DNA of 58,262 bases from Oscillospiraceae bacterium (GCA_015067835.1 SVLS01000010.1:1-58262), one strand, 5' to 3'. Shown: positions 1-7,390, counted from the stretch's first letter. Numbers and translations are program-made. Notes: generated by a model not told the origin, from the sequence alone.

Positions 1-156
1 ACAGAACATAGTACGATTGAGGAAATACTTACTTCCTTCATTGAGGCAATAACCGATTATTATGCTTGGCTTTGTAATGAGATAAGTGAAGGTTATAAAA
101 TCAACGAAAATGATGTGGAAGAAATTTTACAGGCATATTTGCAATACAGAGGTTAA
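1..156 (+). CDS. C-terminal end of an unknown protein (partial)
   Basis: The first 52 codons are open in frame 1 and end in TAA. The visible peptide ends in ...AYLQYRG. It is acidic and probably helical, with the 5' end outside the window. It is followed directly by a T-rich motif (157-178) that recurs after two other genes, and then by a strong terminator, which supports a genuine gene end. Function cannot be assigned. Confidence 0.5.
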   Translation, partial: TEHSTIEEILTSFIEAITDYYAWLCNEISEGYKINENDVEEILQAYLQYRG

Positions 157-212
157 TTTCCCTCTTTTGCGTATAGCAGGCCAGGCTGCTATCAAGGGCT
201 AAGTGCTATAAC

Positions 213-245
213 AAAATCGCCACCCGTTTGGGTGGCGATTTTTTC
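213..245 (+). terminator. Intrinsic terminator (copy 1 of a duplicated terminator)
   Basis: A 13-bp stem AAAATCGCCACCC / GGGTGGCGATTTT with a GTTT loop is followed by T residues. About 40 bp including the upstream TGCTATAAC is repeated at 2426-2466. It ends the partial gene and also faces the 3' end of the minus-strand XRE gene. Confidence 0.85.
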
Positions 246-254
246 AAAAATATC

Positions 255-482
255 CTATTTCTTAGGATAGGGTGTTTTTTGATCAGTTAGTCCAAGAAGA
301 TAATCGACGCTGACGTGATGGAACTGAGCCAAGGCAACCAGAACTTGCGGTGGAATCATACGTTCTCCGCATTCATAATAAGCATAGGTCCTTTGGGGAA
401 CATTGATTTGTTCTCCAAGCTCTGCCTGCGTTAGGTCAGCATCTTCTCTTAAATTGCGAATTCTATCATATTTTTTAGCCAT
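255..482 (-). CDS. XRE/Cro-CI family repressor (module 1)
   Basis: A 75-residue one-domain HTH_3 protein. The start at 482 was chosen because GGTGAT lies just upstream, whereas the longer frame has no RBS. Residues 8-60 form the five-helix fold. The recognition-helix region PQRTYAYYECGER differs from those of its two paralogues at 3434 and 17788. The C-terminus VDYLLGLTDQKTPYPKK closely resembles the 3434 protein. It is divergent from the gene at 597, with a two-operator promoter (509-553) between them. It is likely an autoregulating repressor of that divergent gene; this is inference from layout. Confidence 0.85.
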   Translation of the reverse strand: MAKKYDRIRNLREDADLTQAELGEQINVPQRTYAYYECGERMIPPQVLVALAQFHHVSVDYLLGLTDQKTPYPKK

Positions 483-508
483 TAATATCACCAATAACAC
501 TATACAAT

Positions 509-553
509 AGAACGAATTGTTCTATTGACATTTTGAATGTTTTGTTCTAAAAT
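509..553 (+). promoter_or_regulatory. Divergent promoter with two operators, module 1 (AGAAC/GTTCT)
   Basis: Operator 1 (509-523) is AGAAC-GAATT-GTTCT, a 15-bp dyad of 5-bp half-sites and 5-bp spacer. Ten bases ATTGACATTT follow, carrying the -35 TTGACA (525-530). Operator 2 (534-548, TGAAT-GTTTT-GTTCT, imperfect) fills the promoter spacer. The -10 TAAAAT is at 548-553, with 17-bp spacing. Binding to operator 2 should block RNA polymerase at the plus-strand promoter. The same architecture with other half-sites occurs at 3679 and 18053. Confidence 0.8.
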
Positions 554-596
554 ATCCGTATTACAAAGCGCTAATAGTGATGCAGAGGTGTATTTT

Positions 597-905
597 ATGG
601 ACGAATTTGGCTGTGATTACGAGTGCAGAACGGTTGGAGAAAGCCTTATCAAATATAACATTCCTAATGATTGGAGCGCTGAATTTGATGCTTATAATGA
701 TGTATATCCCGTTATTTGCGTACAAGTAGATGTAATTCGCAAGGTTCCTGCCATAATGGATTTGAAACTCAGGGTTGTGGAGAATGAGGATGATGAATAC
801 GCTGGATGTATGGTACTCACAAAGCAAAAGACCATCGCATTCAAGATTGATGATATGAGCGACTTAATAAGGGCAATAGAGCCAAAAAACGAAACAGCTC
901 TTTGA
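597..905 (+). CDS. Hypothetical acidic protein divergent from XRE module 1
   Basis: A 102-residue protein starting MDEFGCDYEC. AGAGGTG about 8 bases upstream selects this ATG over an upstream one that lies inside the promoter. It is acidic with no signal peptide or membrane segment. Residues 42-50 (PVICVQVDV) and the stretch ending in KIDDMSDLIRAI look like alternating strand and helix. No family is recognised. It is transcribed from the operator-controlled promoter at 525-553, so it is probably repressed by the adjacent XRE protein. Confidence 0.6.
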   Translation: MDEFGCDYECRTVGESLIKYNIPNDWSAEFDAYNDVYPVICVQVDVIRKVPAIMDLKLRVVENEDDEYAGCMVLTKQKTIAFKIDDMSDLIRAIEPKNETAL

Positions 906-923
906 TTCCCCCTTTTTGTTGGC

Positions 924-1068
924 GGCGATATAAATCCCGTTGGGATTTGTGATATACCGCTTTGCGGAGCGATATATCTTCGATGCGATATGCCTGCGGG
1001 CGTGTGGAGATTTATATCATATCGCAGCTGCGCAGTAGCTATATCGCGTTGCGGAGCAGCATATCGCC
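924..1068. repeat. 145-bp element made of nested hairpins (MITE-like)
   Basis: The ends are inverted repeats GGCGATAT (924-931) and ATATCGCC (1061-1068). Inside lies a series of small stems: ATCCC-GTT-GGGAT, CCGC-TTT-GCGG, GATATATC..., GCC-TGC-GGGC and GCAGCTGC. There is no ORF. It resembles a cruciform non-autonomous insertion. The stretch 906-1200 otherwise holds only a terminator and the promoter of the next gene. Confidence 0.6.
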
Positions 1069-1112
1069 AAACGAAAGAATCTAAGTAATTAGATTTATAA
1101 AGTAAAGCGGAT

Positions 1113-1134
1113 CCCCGTGGAGCAATCCACGGGG
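1113..1134 (+). terminator. Terminator-like hairpin
   Basis: A 9-bp perfect stem CCCCGTGGA-GCAA-TCCACGGGG followed by ACTTTCTTT. It probably ends transcription of the gene at 597-905 beyond the repeat element. Confidence 0.6.
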
Positions 1135-1171
1135 ACTTTCTTTGAAAAGTCCTTTCTATCAGACGCAAGAT

Positions 1172-1181
1172 GTGCTATAAT
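1172..1181 (+). promoter_or_regulatory. Extended -10 promoter of the SGNH gene
   Basis: TGCTATAAT (1173-1181) is an extended -10. No -35 is seen at the usual distance. The 5' leader would be very short: the start codon is at 1201, preceded by AAGAGGTGATT. The same TGCTATAAT and RBS arrangement precedes the gene at 2628. Confidence 0.55.
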
Positions 1182-1200
1182 GCTATCAAGAGGTGATTCT

Positions 1201-1803
1201 ATGAGCGAATTCATATACGAAACAAACACCATATCAAAAATACTTGAAGATTATGAATGGGATAATGTATGGTGGGAGCAGACGAACAACGAAACTGCAA
1301 AACGAATTCTTTATATCGGTGATTCCATTTCCTGCGGAACAAGGCGCTTGGTCACAAGTTTGTCCAAATCAGAAATACTATGCGATGGGTTTGGCACATC
1401 GAAAGCGCTTGATAATCCGCATTTTAAGCCGAGTTTAGAATTATTTATGAAGCAGCAGAGCAAATGTGATGCGATTCTGTTTAACAACGGTCTTCATGGG
1501 TGGCATCTTTCGGACGAGGAATATGAAAAGTATTATGATGAGATGCTGTTGTTTTTGCGAAAAGCAGAAAAACCGATTTTTATTGTGCTTACCACCGATG
1601 TTGTTATGAATCAGAGCCACAATGAAATTGTAAAAGCAAGAAACGAAATTGCAAAAGGATTGGCCCGGAAATATCATTTCCCCGTTATTGATTTACATAC
1701 AGTCGCAAGCAACAACGCAGAATACCATGACCCGGATGGTGTTCATTTTAACGCTAAGGGATATGAGCTTTTGGCAAAATGCATTTTAGAAAGCATTGCC
1801 TAA
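1201..1803 (+). CDS. SGNH/GDSL-family hydrolase
   Basis: A 200-residue cytoplasmic protein; the start at 1201 has the RBS AAGAGGTGATT. Family blocks are visible: block I with the nucleophile Ser in YIGDSISCG (about residues 38-46), a block III-like NNGLHG (about 97-102), and block V DPDGVHFNAKGY with the catalytic Asp and His near the C-terminus. Members are serine esterases or lipases, often acting on acyl or acetyl esters of sugars. There is no signal peptide and the substrate cannot be predicted. It is transcribed alone from an extended -10 promoter. Confidence 0.8.
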   Translation: MSEFIYETNTISKILEDYEWDNVWWEQTNNETAKRILYIGDSISCGTRRLVTSLSKSEILCDGFGTSKALDNPHFKPSLELFMKQQSKCDAILFNNGLHGWHLSDEEYEKYYDEMLLFLRKAEKPIFIVLTTDVVMNQSHNEIVKARNEIAKGLARKYHFPVIDLHTVASNNAEYHDPDGVHFNAKGYELLAKCILESIA

Positions 1804-1898
1804 TGCTTTCCCACTTTTGCGTACTGCATCGCGGGACGAATATATATTTCCTTGAAAAAGCGGTTGTTATATGCTATCCTTATAAAGAGGTGAAAATT

Positions 1899-2387
1899 AT
1901 GCTGAAAAAGCTTTCAATCGCTACGATGTGTATAGCAATACTGCTGTCGTTTGGTGCTTGCAGCAAAGAGGATGCGCGTCAAAACGATGGTGCACCAAGT
2001 CAAAAGGAAAACGCATTAGCAAACAATGCCTCTGGACTGAGCAAGCCGACAGAGGAAAAGCAGGTTGTTTTTCAAACAGAGGATGTTGTTCGGATCACTT
2101 TCTATGGGTATTATGGTGGCGGAAAGGGAAGCGATGTTCCTGCCGAATATTTGAGTGAGATTATAACCTGGCTTGACTCATTTGAGGTTGATACGGATAG
2201 GGAGTTCCCCGAGTTGATTCCGCCCGGCACAAACACGTTTCATGTAGAGATTGAATATACGAATGGGAGCATCGTTAAGCAAGGGATGGATACAACGGTG
2301 GTTGATGGTGTTACATACTACATCAGCGGTGATACCTCACCAAAATGTTATGATGAAATAATATCAAAAATCAGCTTTAACGAATAG
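1899..2387 (+). CDS. Putative lipoprotein of unknown function
   Basis: A 162-residue protein beginning MLKKLSIATMCIAILLSFGAC. The basic start, hydrophobic stretch and Cys near residue 21 form a slightly atypical lipobox (SFGAC). A polar, disordered linker runs to about residue 55, followed by a compact domain (VVRITFYGYYGGGKG...) of beta-rich character. AAGAGGTGAAAATT is the RBS. No family is recognised. It is probably anchored on the outer face of the membrane. Confidence 0.65.
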   Translation: MLKKLSIATMCIAILLSFGACSKEDARQNDGAPSQKENALANNASGLSKPTEEKQVVFQTEDVVRITFYGYYGGGKGSDVPAEYLSEIITWLDSFEVDTDREFPELIPPGTNTFHVEIEYTNGSIVKQGMDTTVVDGVTYYISGDTSPKCYDEIISKISFNE

Positions 2388-2425
2388 TTGATTTCCTTCT
2401 TTTATATACTGCTGTGTGGGTTAAT

Positions 2426-2466
2426 TGCTATAACAAAATCGCCACCCGTTTGGGTGGCGATTTTTA
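2426..2466 (+). terminator. Intrinsic terminator (copy 2 of the duplicated terminator)
   Basis: The stem AAAATCGCCACCC / GGGTGGCGATTTT (2435-2464) followed by T is nearly identical over about 40 bp to 204-244. It ends the lipoprotein gene. A MITE-like element starts immediately after it. Confidence 0.85.
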
Positions 2467-2579
2467 AAGCCTCCCTTGTGTAAAGGGAGGTGGCCGAGCG
2501 TAAGCGAGGTCGGAGGGATTGACAATCCCCCAGTCAAAAATCAAAGATTTTTGCCAGCCCCCTTTACACAAGGGGGCCT
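2467..2579. repeat. MITE-like element, copy 1
   Basis: About 113 bp with inverted ends: AAGCCTCCCTTGTGTAAA at the left and TTTACACAAGGGGGCCTT at the right. An internal TCGGAGGGATTG and an AT-rich hairpin are present. It has no ORF. A related copy lies at 17615-17738. The right end abuts the -35 box of the next gene. Confidence 0.75.
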
Positions 2580-2608
2580 TTGACTGGCAGCAGATTATGT
2601 GCTATAAT
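2580..2608 (+). promoter_or_regulatory. Promoter of the nitroreductase-like gene
   Basis: TTGACT (2580-2585), 17 bp, TATAAT (2603-2608), with TGC before the -10. The -35 begins on the base after the MITE-like element ends. Confidence 0.7.
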
Positions 2609-2627
2609 GGTACAAAGAGGTGATTTT

Positions 2628-3356
2628 ATGAACCCTGTTATTCAGCAACTGAAGGAAAGAAAATCTGTGCGTGTTTTCACGGACAGGCAGATTGAGCCTG
2701 AGGAAGTATCTGCAATTTTAGATGCAGCGGTAAATGCCCCCACTGCAGGAAATCAACAGCTTTACACAATCCTGCATATCACGGACCCACAGCTAAAGGC
2801 GCAGCTGGCAGAAAGCTGCGACCATCAGCCGTTTATCGCCAAGGCACCGTTGGTGCTTGTGTTCTGCGCCGATTGCCGCAAATGGTACCATACCTTCTTG
2901 CAATTCGGCTGCGCGCCCAGAAAGCCTGGTGTGGGAGATTTGATGCTCGCTGTCAGTGATGCCAATATAGCCGCACAAAACGCGGTTGTAGCGGCACAAA
3001 GTCTCGGTATTGGCTCGTGCTACATTGGAGATATTATGGAAAATGCGGAAAAGCAGAGAGAAATCCTCTCTCTGCCGGCCTATGTTTTTCCGGCGGCTAT
3101 GCTTGTATTCGGCTATCCCACAGAGCAACAGCTGAAACGCTTAAAGCCCCCTCGCTCAGATATGGACCACATTGTGCACGAGAATGGGTATCGTGATATG
3201 GATGCCCGGGAACTGAAGCAGATGCTCTCGGTAAAGGCAGGGACACAAAGCTTTGAAGAATGGATACAGGCGTTCTGCAACAGAAAATACAATTCTGATT
3301 TTTCGCAGGAAATGACGCGGTCTGTTCAGGTTTTTCTGGAGGATTTTCAGGAATAA
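2628..3356 (+). CDS. Nitroreductase-family protein
   Basis: A 242-residue protein starting MNPVIQQLKERKSVRVF; the RBS AAGAGGTGATTTT fixes the start. The N-terminal RKSVRVFTDRQIEPEEV...NAPTAGNQQ is the FMN-phosphate binding signature of the nitroreductase fold, and the central GIGSCYIGDIMEN matches the second conserved block. Members are flavin-dependent oxidoreductases reducing nitro compounds, quinones or flavin. The C-terminal part after residue 180 is longer than in minimal members. It is transcribed alone and ends at a strong terminator. Confidence 0.8.
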   Translation: MNPVIQQLKERKSVRVFTDRQIEPEEVSAILDAAVNAPTAGNQQLYTILHITDPQLKAQLAESCDHQPFIAKAPLVLVFCADCRKWYHTFLQFGCAPRKPGVGDLMLAVSDANIAAQNAVVAAQSLGIGSCYIGDIMENAEKQREILSLPAYVFPAAMLVFGYPTEQQLKRLKPPRSDMDHIVHENGYRDMDARELKQMLSVKAGTQSFEEWIQAFCNRKYNSDFSQEMTRSVQVFLEDFQE

Positions 3357-3382
3357 TTGGCCTGATTACCAACCCAATAACG

Positions 3383-3413
3383 AAACCGCTCCTCAAAAGA
3401 GGGGCGGTTTTTA
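3383..3413 (+). terminator. Intrinsic terminator
   Basis: AAACCGCTCCTC-AAAA-GAGGGGCGGTTT with one G-T pair, then TT. It lies between the convergent nitroreductase-like gene and the minus-strand XRE gene. Confidence 0.8.
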
Positions 3414-3433
3414 CAGGGACGATTATAGTTGTC

Positions 3434-3652
3434 TTATTTTTTAGGGTACGGCTTCTTGATGTTGGTTCTGCCCAACAAATAGTCCACACTTACACCGTAA
3501 TAATCAGCCAATTTGTCGGCATATTCCAACGGCAGAGGGCGTTCTCCACGCTCGTATTTGGAATATAGAGACTGGTCACATATCAAGTATTCTGCGATGT
3601 CCCGTTGTTTCAAATCGTTATCTTCTCGCAGATCGCGGATTCGCAAGTTCAT
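3434..3652 (-). CDS. XRE/Cro-CI family repressor (module 2)
   Basis: A 72-residue one-domain HTH_3 protein, MNLRIRDLREDNDLKQ..., with GGTGAT upstream of the start at 3652. The recognition-helix region DQSLYSKYERGER differs from that of module 1 (PQRTYAYYECGER), while the C-terminus VDYLLGRTNIKKPYPKK is almost the same. It is divergent from the gene at 3773 and shares with it the operator-promoter region 3679-3723. Likely role: repressor of its divergent neighbour and of itself. Confidence 0.85.
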   Translation of the reverse strand: MNLRIRDLREDNDLKQRDIAEYLICDQSLYSKYERGERPLPLEYADKLADYYGVSVDYLLGRTNIKKPYPKK

Positions 3653-3678
3653 CTACATCACCCACATAAGAATACAAC

Positions 3679-3723
3679 AGGACATATCGTCCTATTGACA
3701 TTTTGGACAAATTGTCCTAAAAT
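3679..3723 (+). promoter_or_regulatory. Divergent promoter with two operators, module 2 (AGGAC/GTCCT)
   Basis: Operator 1 (3679-3693) is AGGAC-ATATC-GTCCT. Ten bases ATTGACATTT follow with the -35 TTGACA at 3695-3700. Operator 2 (3704-3718) is TGGAC-AAATT-GTCCT, and the -10 TAAAAT is at 3718-3723 (17-bp spacing). Layout is base-for-base equivalent to 509-553, only the half-sites differ. Confidence 0.85.
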
Positions 3724-3772
3724 ATCTGTATTTGCTGCAAAAAACTACTGCACATTATGGGGTGATGATAGG

Positions 3773-3973
3773 TTGGATCATTCTCTTTACGGATATTTGA
3801 AAAGGCGATCCACAGAAGAGCTGGAATCGCTGTTGGCATACTGCCTAAAGGAGGAGAACTATAAAATCTATCAATGTGCGGTTTTGGAAATACAAAGCGT
3901 TTTAGAAGAACGCCTTAAACCCGGAGTTCAGCAGGCGCAAGAAAAGCCTTTGAGAGAGCGACGGCAAGACTAA
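3773..3973 (+). CDS. Small hypothetical protein divergent from XRE module 2
   Basis: A 66-residue protein with a TTG start at 3773, chosen because GGGGTGAT lies 6 bases upstream and no ATG fits. The sequence LYGYLKRRSTEELESLLAYC...EIQSVLEERL is strongly helical and polar, resembling a small helical hairpin with a basic tail. No family recognised. It is transcribed from the repressor-controlled promoter at 3695-3723. Confidence 0.6.
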   Translation: MDHSLYGYLKRRSTEELESLLAYCLKEENYKIYQCAVLEIQSVLEERLKPGVQQAQEKPLRERRQD

Positions 3974-4055
3974 GCTTTTACAGGGTCGGGGCAGCACGGT
4001 TGCAAAAATTTGCGGATTATGGTAAAATCATAATGCAATGAAAGGAGTGAGCCTT

Positions 4056-4691
4056 ATGGCGTTCAAAGAACACAATCCTTCTTTCTCAGGCAAGTATGCG
4101 GTTTTGCTGGCAGCAGGAAGAGGCTCCCGATATCAGGATGTGAAGCAGGATATTATCTTCCACGGAAAGCCTCTGTGGCAATATCCCTACGAGCTGCTGG
4201 TATCTATTTTAGGAAAAAGCAATGTGGTGGTCGTGGGGAAGGACTTTCCCGGCGGAGACACCCGGACAGGCTCTGTACTGAAGGGTCTGGAGGCCTTGCC
4301 GGAAGAAGCGGAGCGTGTCATCATTGTGGAAGCAGCAAGACCGATGCTGACCCGGGGGCAGGTGTTGCAGCTGCTGGAGGATGAACATCCGTCGGTTTCC
4401 TTTGTCAGACCGTTGGTCAACACCGTTGTTTACCGCTGCGGAGAATATATCGACCGGGAAAAGCTCTACGACCTGCTAACACCTCAGGCCTTTGATTACA
4501 AATTATTGCTGGAAGCGTATCGCAGCGGCAGGTTTACCAATGTGACCGATGAAACAAGAATTATGTATGAGTTTCACGGCATAAAGCCTTATTTCATTGA
4601 AACAGGGTCCAATCTGTTTAAGATTACATACCCCGGGGATTTGGAGATTATTGAGTCCATCTATAAAAATCTGCAAGAGGAAAAGTGCTGA
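4056..4691 (+). CDS. IspD/TarI-like cytidylyltransferase domain protein
   Basis: A 211-residue protein; AAAGGAG selects the ATG at 4056. The N-terminal AVLLAAGRGSRYQDVKQDIIFHGKPL matches the nucleotide-binding loop (LAAGxGxR...KQ) of the IspD/TarI nucleotidyltransferase fold. VEAARPMLT and the TPQAFDYKLLLEAY segment are also family-like. IspD and TarI join CTP to methylerythritol phosphate or ribitol phosphate. The loop residues are somewhat diverged and there is no adjacent isoprenoid or teichoic-acid gene, so the acceptor is uncertain. Confidence 0.7.
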   Translation: MAFKEHNPSFSGKYAVLLAAGRGSRYQDVKQDIIFHGKPLWQYPYELLVSILGKSNVVVVGKDFPGGDTRTGSVLKGLEALPEEAERVIIVEAARPMLTRGQVLQLLEDEHPSVSFVRPLVNTVVYRCGEYIDREKLYDLLTPQAFDYKLLLEAYRSGRFTNVTDETRIMYEFHGIKPYFIETGSNLFKITYPGDLEIIESIYKNLQEEKC

Positions 4692-4816
4692 TACAGATTC
4701 ATTCTCACCACACCGTTCTTTGAAAATAGTATAGCATATTATGGAGAACTCCACAATACTGTAAATGGAGATTTCTGCCTATAATGAAGGAAAAAAGGCA
4801 GAAGGGTGGCGAGAGG

Positions 4817-5017
4817 ATGTTGGATTATGCACCGCTGTGGGAAACCATGCGCAGAAAAGGCATTTCCCAATATGCACTTATCAAGGCAGGAATCGACAAC
4901 AAAACCCTGGATACGCTAAAAAAGGGAAACAACATTACCTTGCTGACTTTGGAGAAAATATGCTCCATTTTGGAATGTACTCCTAACGATGTGGTTCGAT
5001 TCACACCAAAGCTGTAA
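4817..5017 (+). CDS. Small Cro/CI-type HTH regulator
   Basis: A 66-residue HTH_26-type protein, MLDYAPLWETMRRKGISQYALIKAGIDNKTLDTLKKG... GAGAGG precedes the start at 4817. The HTH spans about residues 16-45 and the end (ILECTPNDVVRF) is typical of this short family. It is not related to the three 45-bp operator modules. Target unknown. Confidence 0.8.
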   Translation: MLDYAPLWETMRRKGISQYALIKAGIDNKTLDTLKKGNNITLLTLEKICSILECTPNDVVRFTPKL

Positions 5018-5031
5018 TTTACAATAGGAAC

Positions 5032-5055
5032 AATGCTCCCCGAAGGGGAGCATTT
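5032..5055 (+). terminator. Intrinsic terminator
   Basis: AATGCTCCCC-GAA-GGGGAGCATT, 10-bp stem, ending the HTH gene. Confidence 0.75.
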
Positions 5056-5077
5056 GCGTTCAAAAAGGATGATAAAG

Positions 5078-5105
5078 ACACCCTGGCGAAGCCTCGCCAG
5101 GGTGT
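5078..5105. terminator. Bidirectional terminator-like palindrome
   Basis: A perfect 12-bp stem ACACCCTGGCGA-AGCC-TCGCCAGGGTGT followed by TTGTTT. It sits just beyond the stop of the minus-strand P-II-like gene and probably serves that gene. Confidence 0.75.
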
Positions 5106-5109
5106 TTGT

Positions 5110-5775
5110 TTAGATCTTTAATGCTTTTTCGGTGGGAACGGCAAAGATGATGCCGTTTGCAGCGGAAGTGAGTCCAAACTCCCGGTTCACATCCTCCATA
5201 ATTTGTCCGCTTGCCTTTTCAGGGGCAAGAATGAAGAGAATCTCCCGGTTGCTGTCCACCTCGGTGTTCGCAAACTCGGCAAATTGCTCTGTATCGGCAA
5301 GCCTGCCGTTGATAATCGTACCGCCGGTTGCACCTGCCTTACGAGCAATATGCATGACGCTTTCGCTGTAACCTTCGTTGACCGAGATGACGATGAGGTT
5401 GCTGTTATGCTCATTTTTCATAGGTACAAGCTCCTTTTCTGTACTTTGATTGCCGAAATGAAGAATTTCGGTTAAAAGGCGACTGGCTGCACTTACATCC
5501 AGAACAATCATCAGCCCGCCGTATTTCGATTGGCTTTGGAAGTTCTCGCCGAAGCTGGACACCATATTCCGGATGTCATTCTCGGCGCCAAGGCTGATGA
5601 CAATATCCTTATCGTGAGAGCCGAGACCGAAGATGTCCATCATTTCCGTGGGGGCAGTGCCCAGACCCACAGTTTGAAAGTTGATTAAAATCTTGCGGTC
5701 TTTTAACTCCTTGATCAGCTTTTTACCGGCGCCCTGCTGGACGATGGACAGGAGGGACATTATCTTTTTACTCAT
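5110..5775 (-). CDS. Tandem P-II-like signalling protein
   Basis: A 221-residue protein with two GlnB-like halves (about 1-105 and 115-221). The second half carries GATGGTIINGR, the motif following the T-loop in P-II proteins, and ends FAVPTEKALKI. The first half is diverged. P-II proteins sense ATP/ADP/2-oxoglutarate or other small ligands and gate membrane transporters. The start overlaps by 8 bases the stop of the upstream DUF1538 gene, so the two are translationally coupled. It probably controls that membrane protein; this is inference. Confidence 0.75.
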   Translation of the reverse strand: MSKKIMSLLSIVQQGAGKKLIKELKDRKILINFQTVGLGTAPTEMMDIFGLGSHDKDIVISLGAENDIRNMVSSFGENFQSQSKYGGLMIVLDVSAASRLLTEILHFGNQSTEKELVPMKNEHNSNLIVISVNEGYSESVMHIARKAGATGGTIINGRLADTEQFAEFANTEVDSNREILFILAPEKASGQIMEDVNREFGLTSAANGIIFAVPTEKALKI

Positions 5776-7294
5776 TTACTGCGCCCTCCCCGTAAAAGAA
5801 TACAATGTCATCTGCGATGGTACTGATTTCATTATGGAATTTCTTCACTCTGCGTGCGTGCTGTCTGCGTTCCACAAGACCCAGCACCTGAATGGTAATC
5901 AGCGGCGCCATTGCAATCAGCGCAACAATACCAAAAGCGTCGGTCATTACATTTCCGCCGACGGCTTCACAGGCTCCCATTGCAAAGGGAAGCATAAAGG
6001 TTGAGGTCATCGGACCGCTTGCAACGCCGCCGGAGTCGAAGGCGATGCCGGTGTAGATGCTGGGGACAAAGTAGCTAATCGCCAGAGAGATGGCGTAGCC
6101 TGCAATCAGAAACGGCATAATGGGGATGCCGGTTAAAACCCGGAGCATTGCAATGCCCACCGATACAGAGACACCAATGGAGAGGGCGAAGGCGACAGCC
6201 TTTTGGGAAATAGCGCCGTTGGTGACCTCGTTAACCTGTCTTTTCAGGGAGTGGACAGCAGGCTCTGCCGCGACGACGAAATAGCCCATCAGCATACCGA
6301 TGGGAACCAGCAGTGCCTTAAAGGAGCTGCCTGCAATTTCTGCACCGATCAGTCTGCCGGCAGGCATAAAGCCTACATTAGCGCCTGTCAGGAAGAGCAC
6401 AAGACCGATATAGGTATAGACAAAGCCGAAGGTCATTCGCAATACATTATGCAGATGATATCTTCTGGTTATCAGCTGGAAGAGGATGAAAATAAAAACG
6501 ATGGGGGCAAAGGCTACGGCAATTTCCTTGGCATAGTGGGGAAGTGCCAGCGCAAATTGACGGAAGGCATCCCTGGTGGTTGCCACATCGATGATTTCAT
6601 AGGTTGAGGTTGCTGCCTCGGGCTTGTAGAAGATGCTGAGCAGCAAGACGGAAAGGATAGGACCTACACTGCAAAGCGCCACAAGACCAAAGCTGTGTTC
6701 ACCTGCGTTTTTGCCCTTTTTGCTGGCGGCAAGACCTGCGCCCAGCGCCATAATAAAGGGAACGGTAATCGGTCCTGTGGTGACGCCGCCGGAATCAAAT
6801 GCCGTGGGAATAAACTCACTGGGAGCAAAGAAGGCAAGGAGGATAACAGCGGCGTAGAAGATAACAAGCAGTGTGCGCAGGGGGATTTCTTTTTTGTTCC
6901 GAATCAAGGTGATACAAAGGAACAGACCAACGCCGACACCGACACAGTTTATCAAAAGAGCGTTGGGAATGGTGGGGACCTGTTCGGCCAGAACCTGCAA
7001 ATCAGGTTCAGAAACGGTAATCAGGAAGCCCAGCACAAAGCAGATGGCAAGAGGAATGATAAACGACTTCCGTTTGCCCAAGGTTTTACCCACGCCGTCA
7101 CCCAGGGGCTCCATAGAAATGGTGGAGCCGACGGTAAAAAAGCTCATACCGAGAATCAACAGAATGGTTCCAAACAAAAACAGAACAAGGACACCGGCTT
7201 TCAGCGTAACACAGGTGACAGAGAGTATTAAAACAATCAATGCGATTGGCAAGACAGAACTGAGCGACTCTTTGATGGATGAAAAAATATGCAT
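5768..7294 (-). CDS. DUF1538 family integral membrane protein
   Basis: A 508-residue polytopic membrane protein; GGAGGG nine bases upstream selects the ATG at 7294 (MHIFSSIKES). It is internally duplicated: each half has an (S/A)EP motif (VSEPDLQVLA; AAEPAVHSLK) followed by FDSGGV(T/A)(T/S)GP at about residues 166-176 and again near 425, each in a predicted re-entrant or helix-break region. This repeat is the hallmark of DUF1538, thought to be a transporter of unknown substrate. It is co-transcribed and overlaps with a P-II-like gene, suggesting ligand-gated transport. Promoter at 7391-7419. Confidence 0.8.
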   Translation of the reverse strand: MHIFSSIKESLSSVLPIALIVLILSVTCVTLKAGVLVLFLFGTILLILGMSFFTVGSTISMEPLGDGVGKTLGKRKSFIIPLAICFVLGFLITVSEPDLQVLAEQVPTIPNALLINCVGVGVGLFLCITLIRNKKEIPLRTLLVIFYAAVILLAFFAPSEFIPTAFDSGGVTTGPITVPFIMALGAGLAASKKGKNAGEHSFGLVALCSVGPILSVLLLSIFYKPEAATSTYEIIDVATTRDAFRQFALALPHYAKEIAVAFAPIVFIFILFQLITRRYHLHNVLRMTFGFVYTYIGLVLFLTGANVGFMPAGRLIGAEIAGSSFKALLVPIGMLMGYFVVAAEPAVHSLKRQVNEVTNGAISQKAVAFALSIGVSVSVGIAMLRVLTGIPIMPFLIAGYAISLAISYFVPSIYTGIAFDSGGVASGPMTSTFMLPFAMGACEAVGGNVMTDAFGIVALIAMAPLITIQVLGLVERRQHARRVKKFHNEISTIADDIVFFYGEGAVNE

Positions 7295-7390
7295 CAGCAG
7301 GACCCTCCGTGGTGCTTCTTTTTTATCACACAAGTATCAAAACGGGAACTTGCGGTAAGGGAATTGTTAAAAATCAGTCACACTATCGTC

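Noticed and set aside
4038..4058. Upstream ATG of the cytidylyltransferase-like gene
   Set aside because: It contains the AAAGGAG used as RBS by the ATG at 4056, and the extra residues do not match the family.
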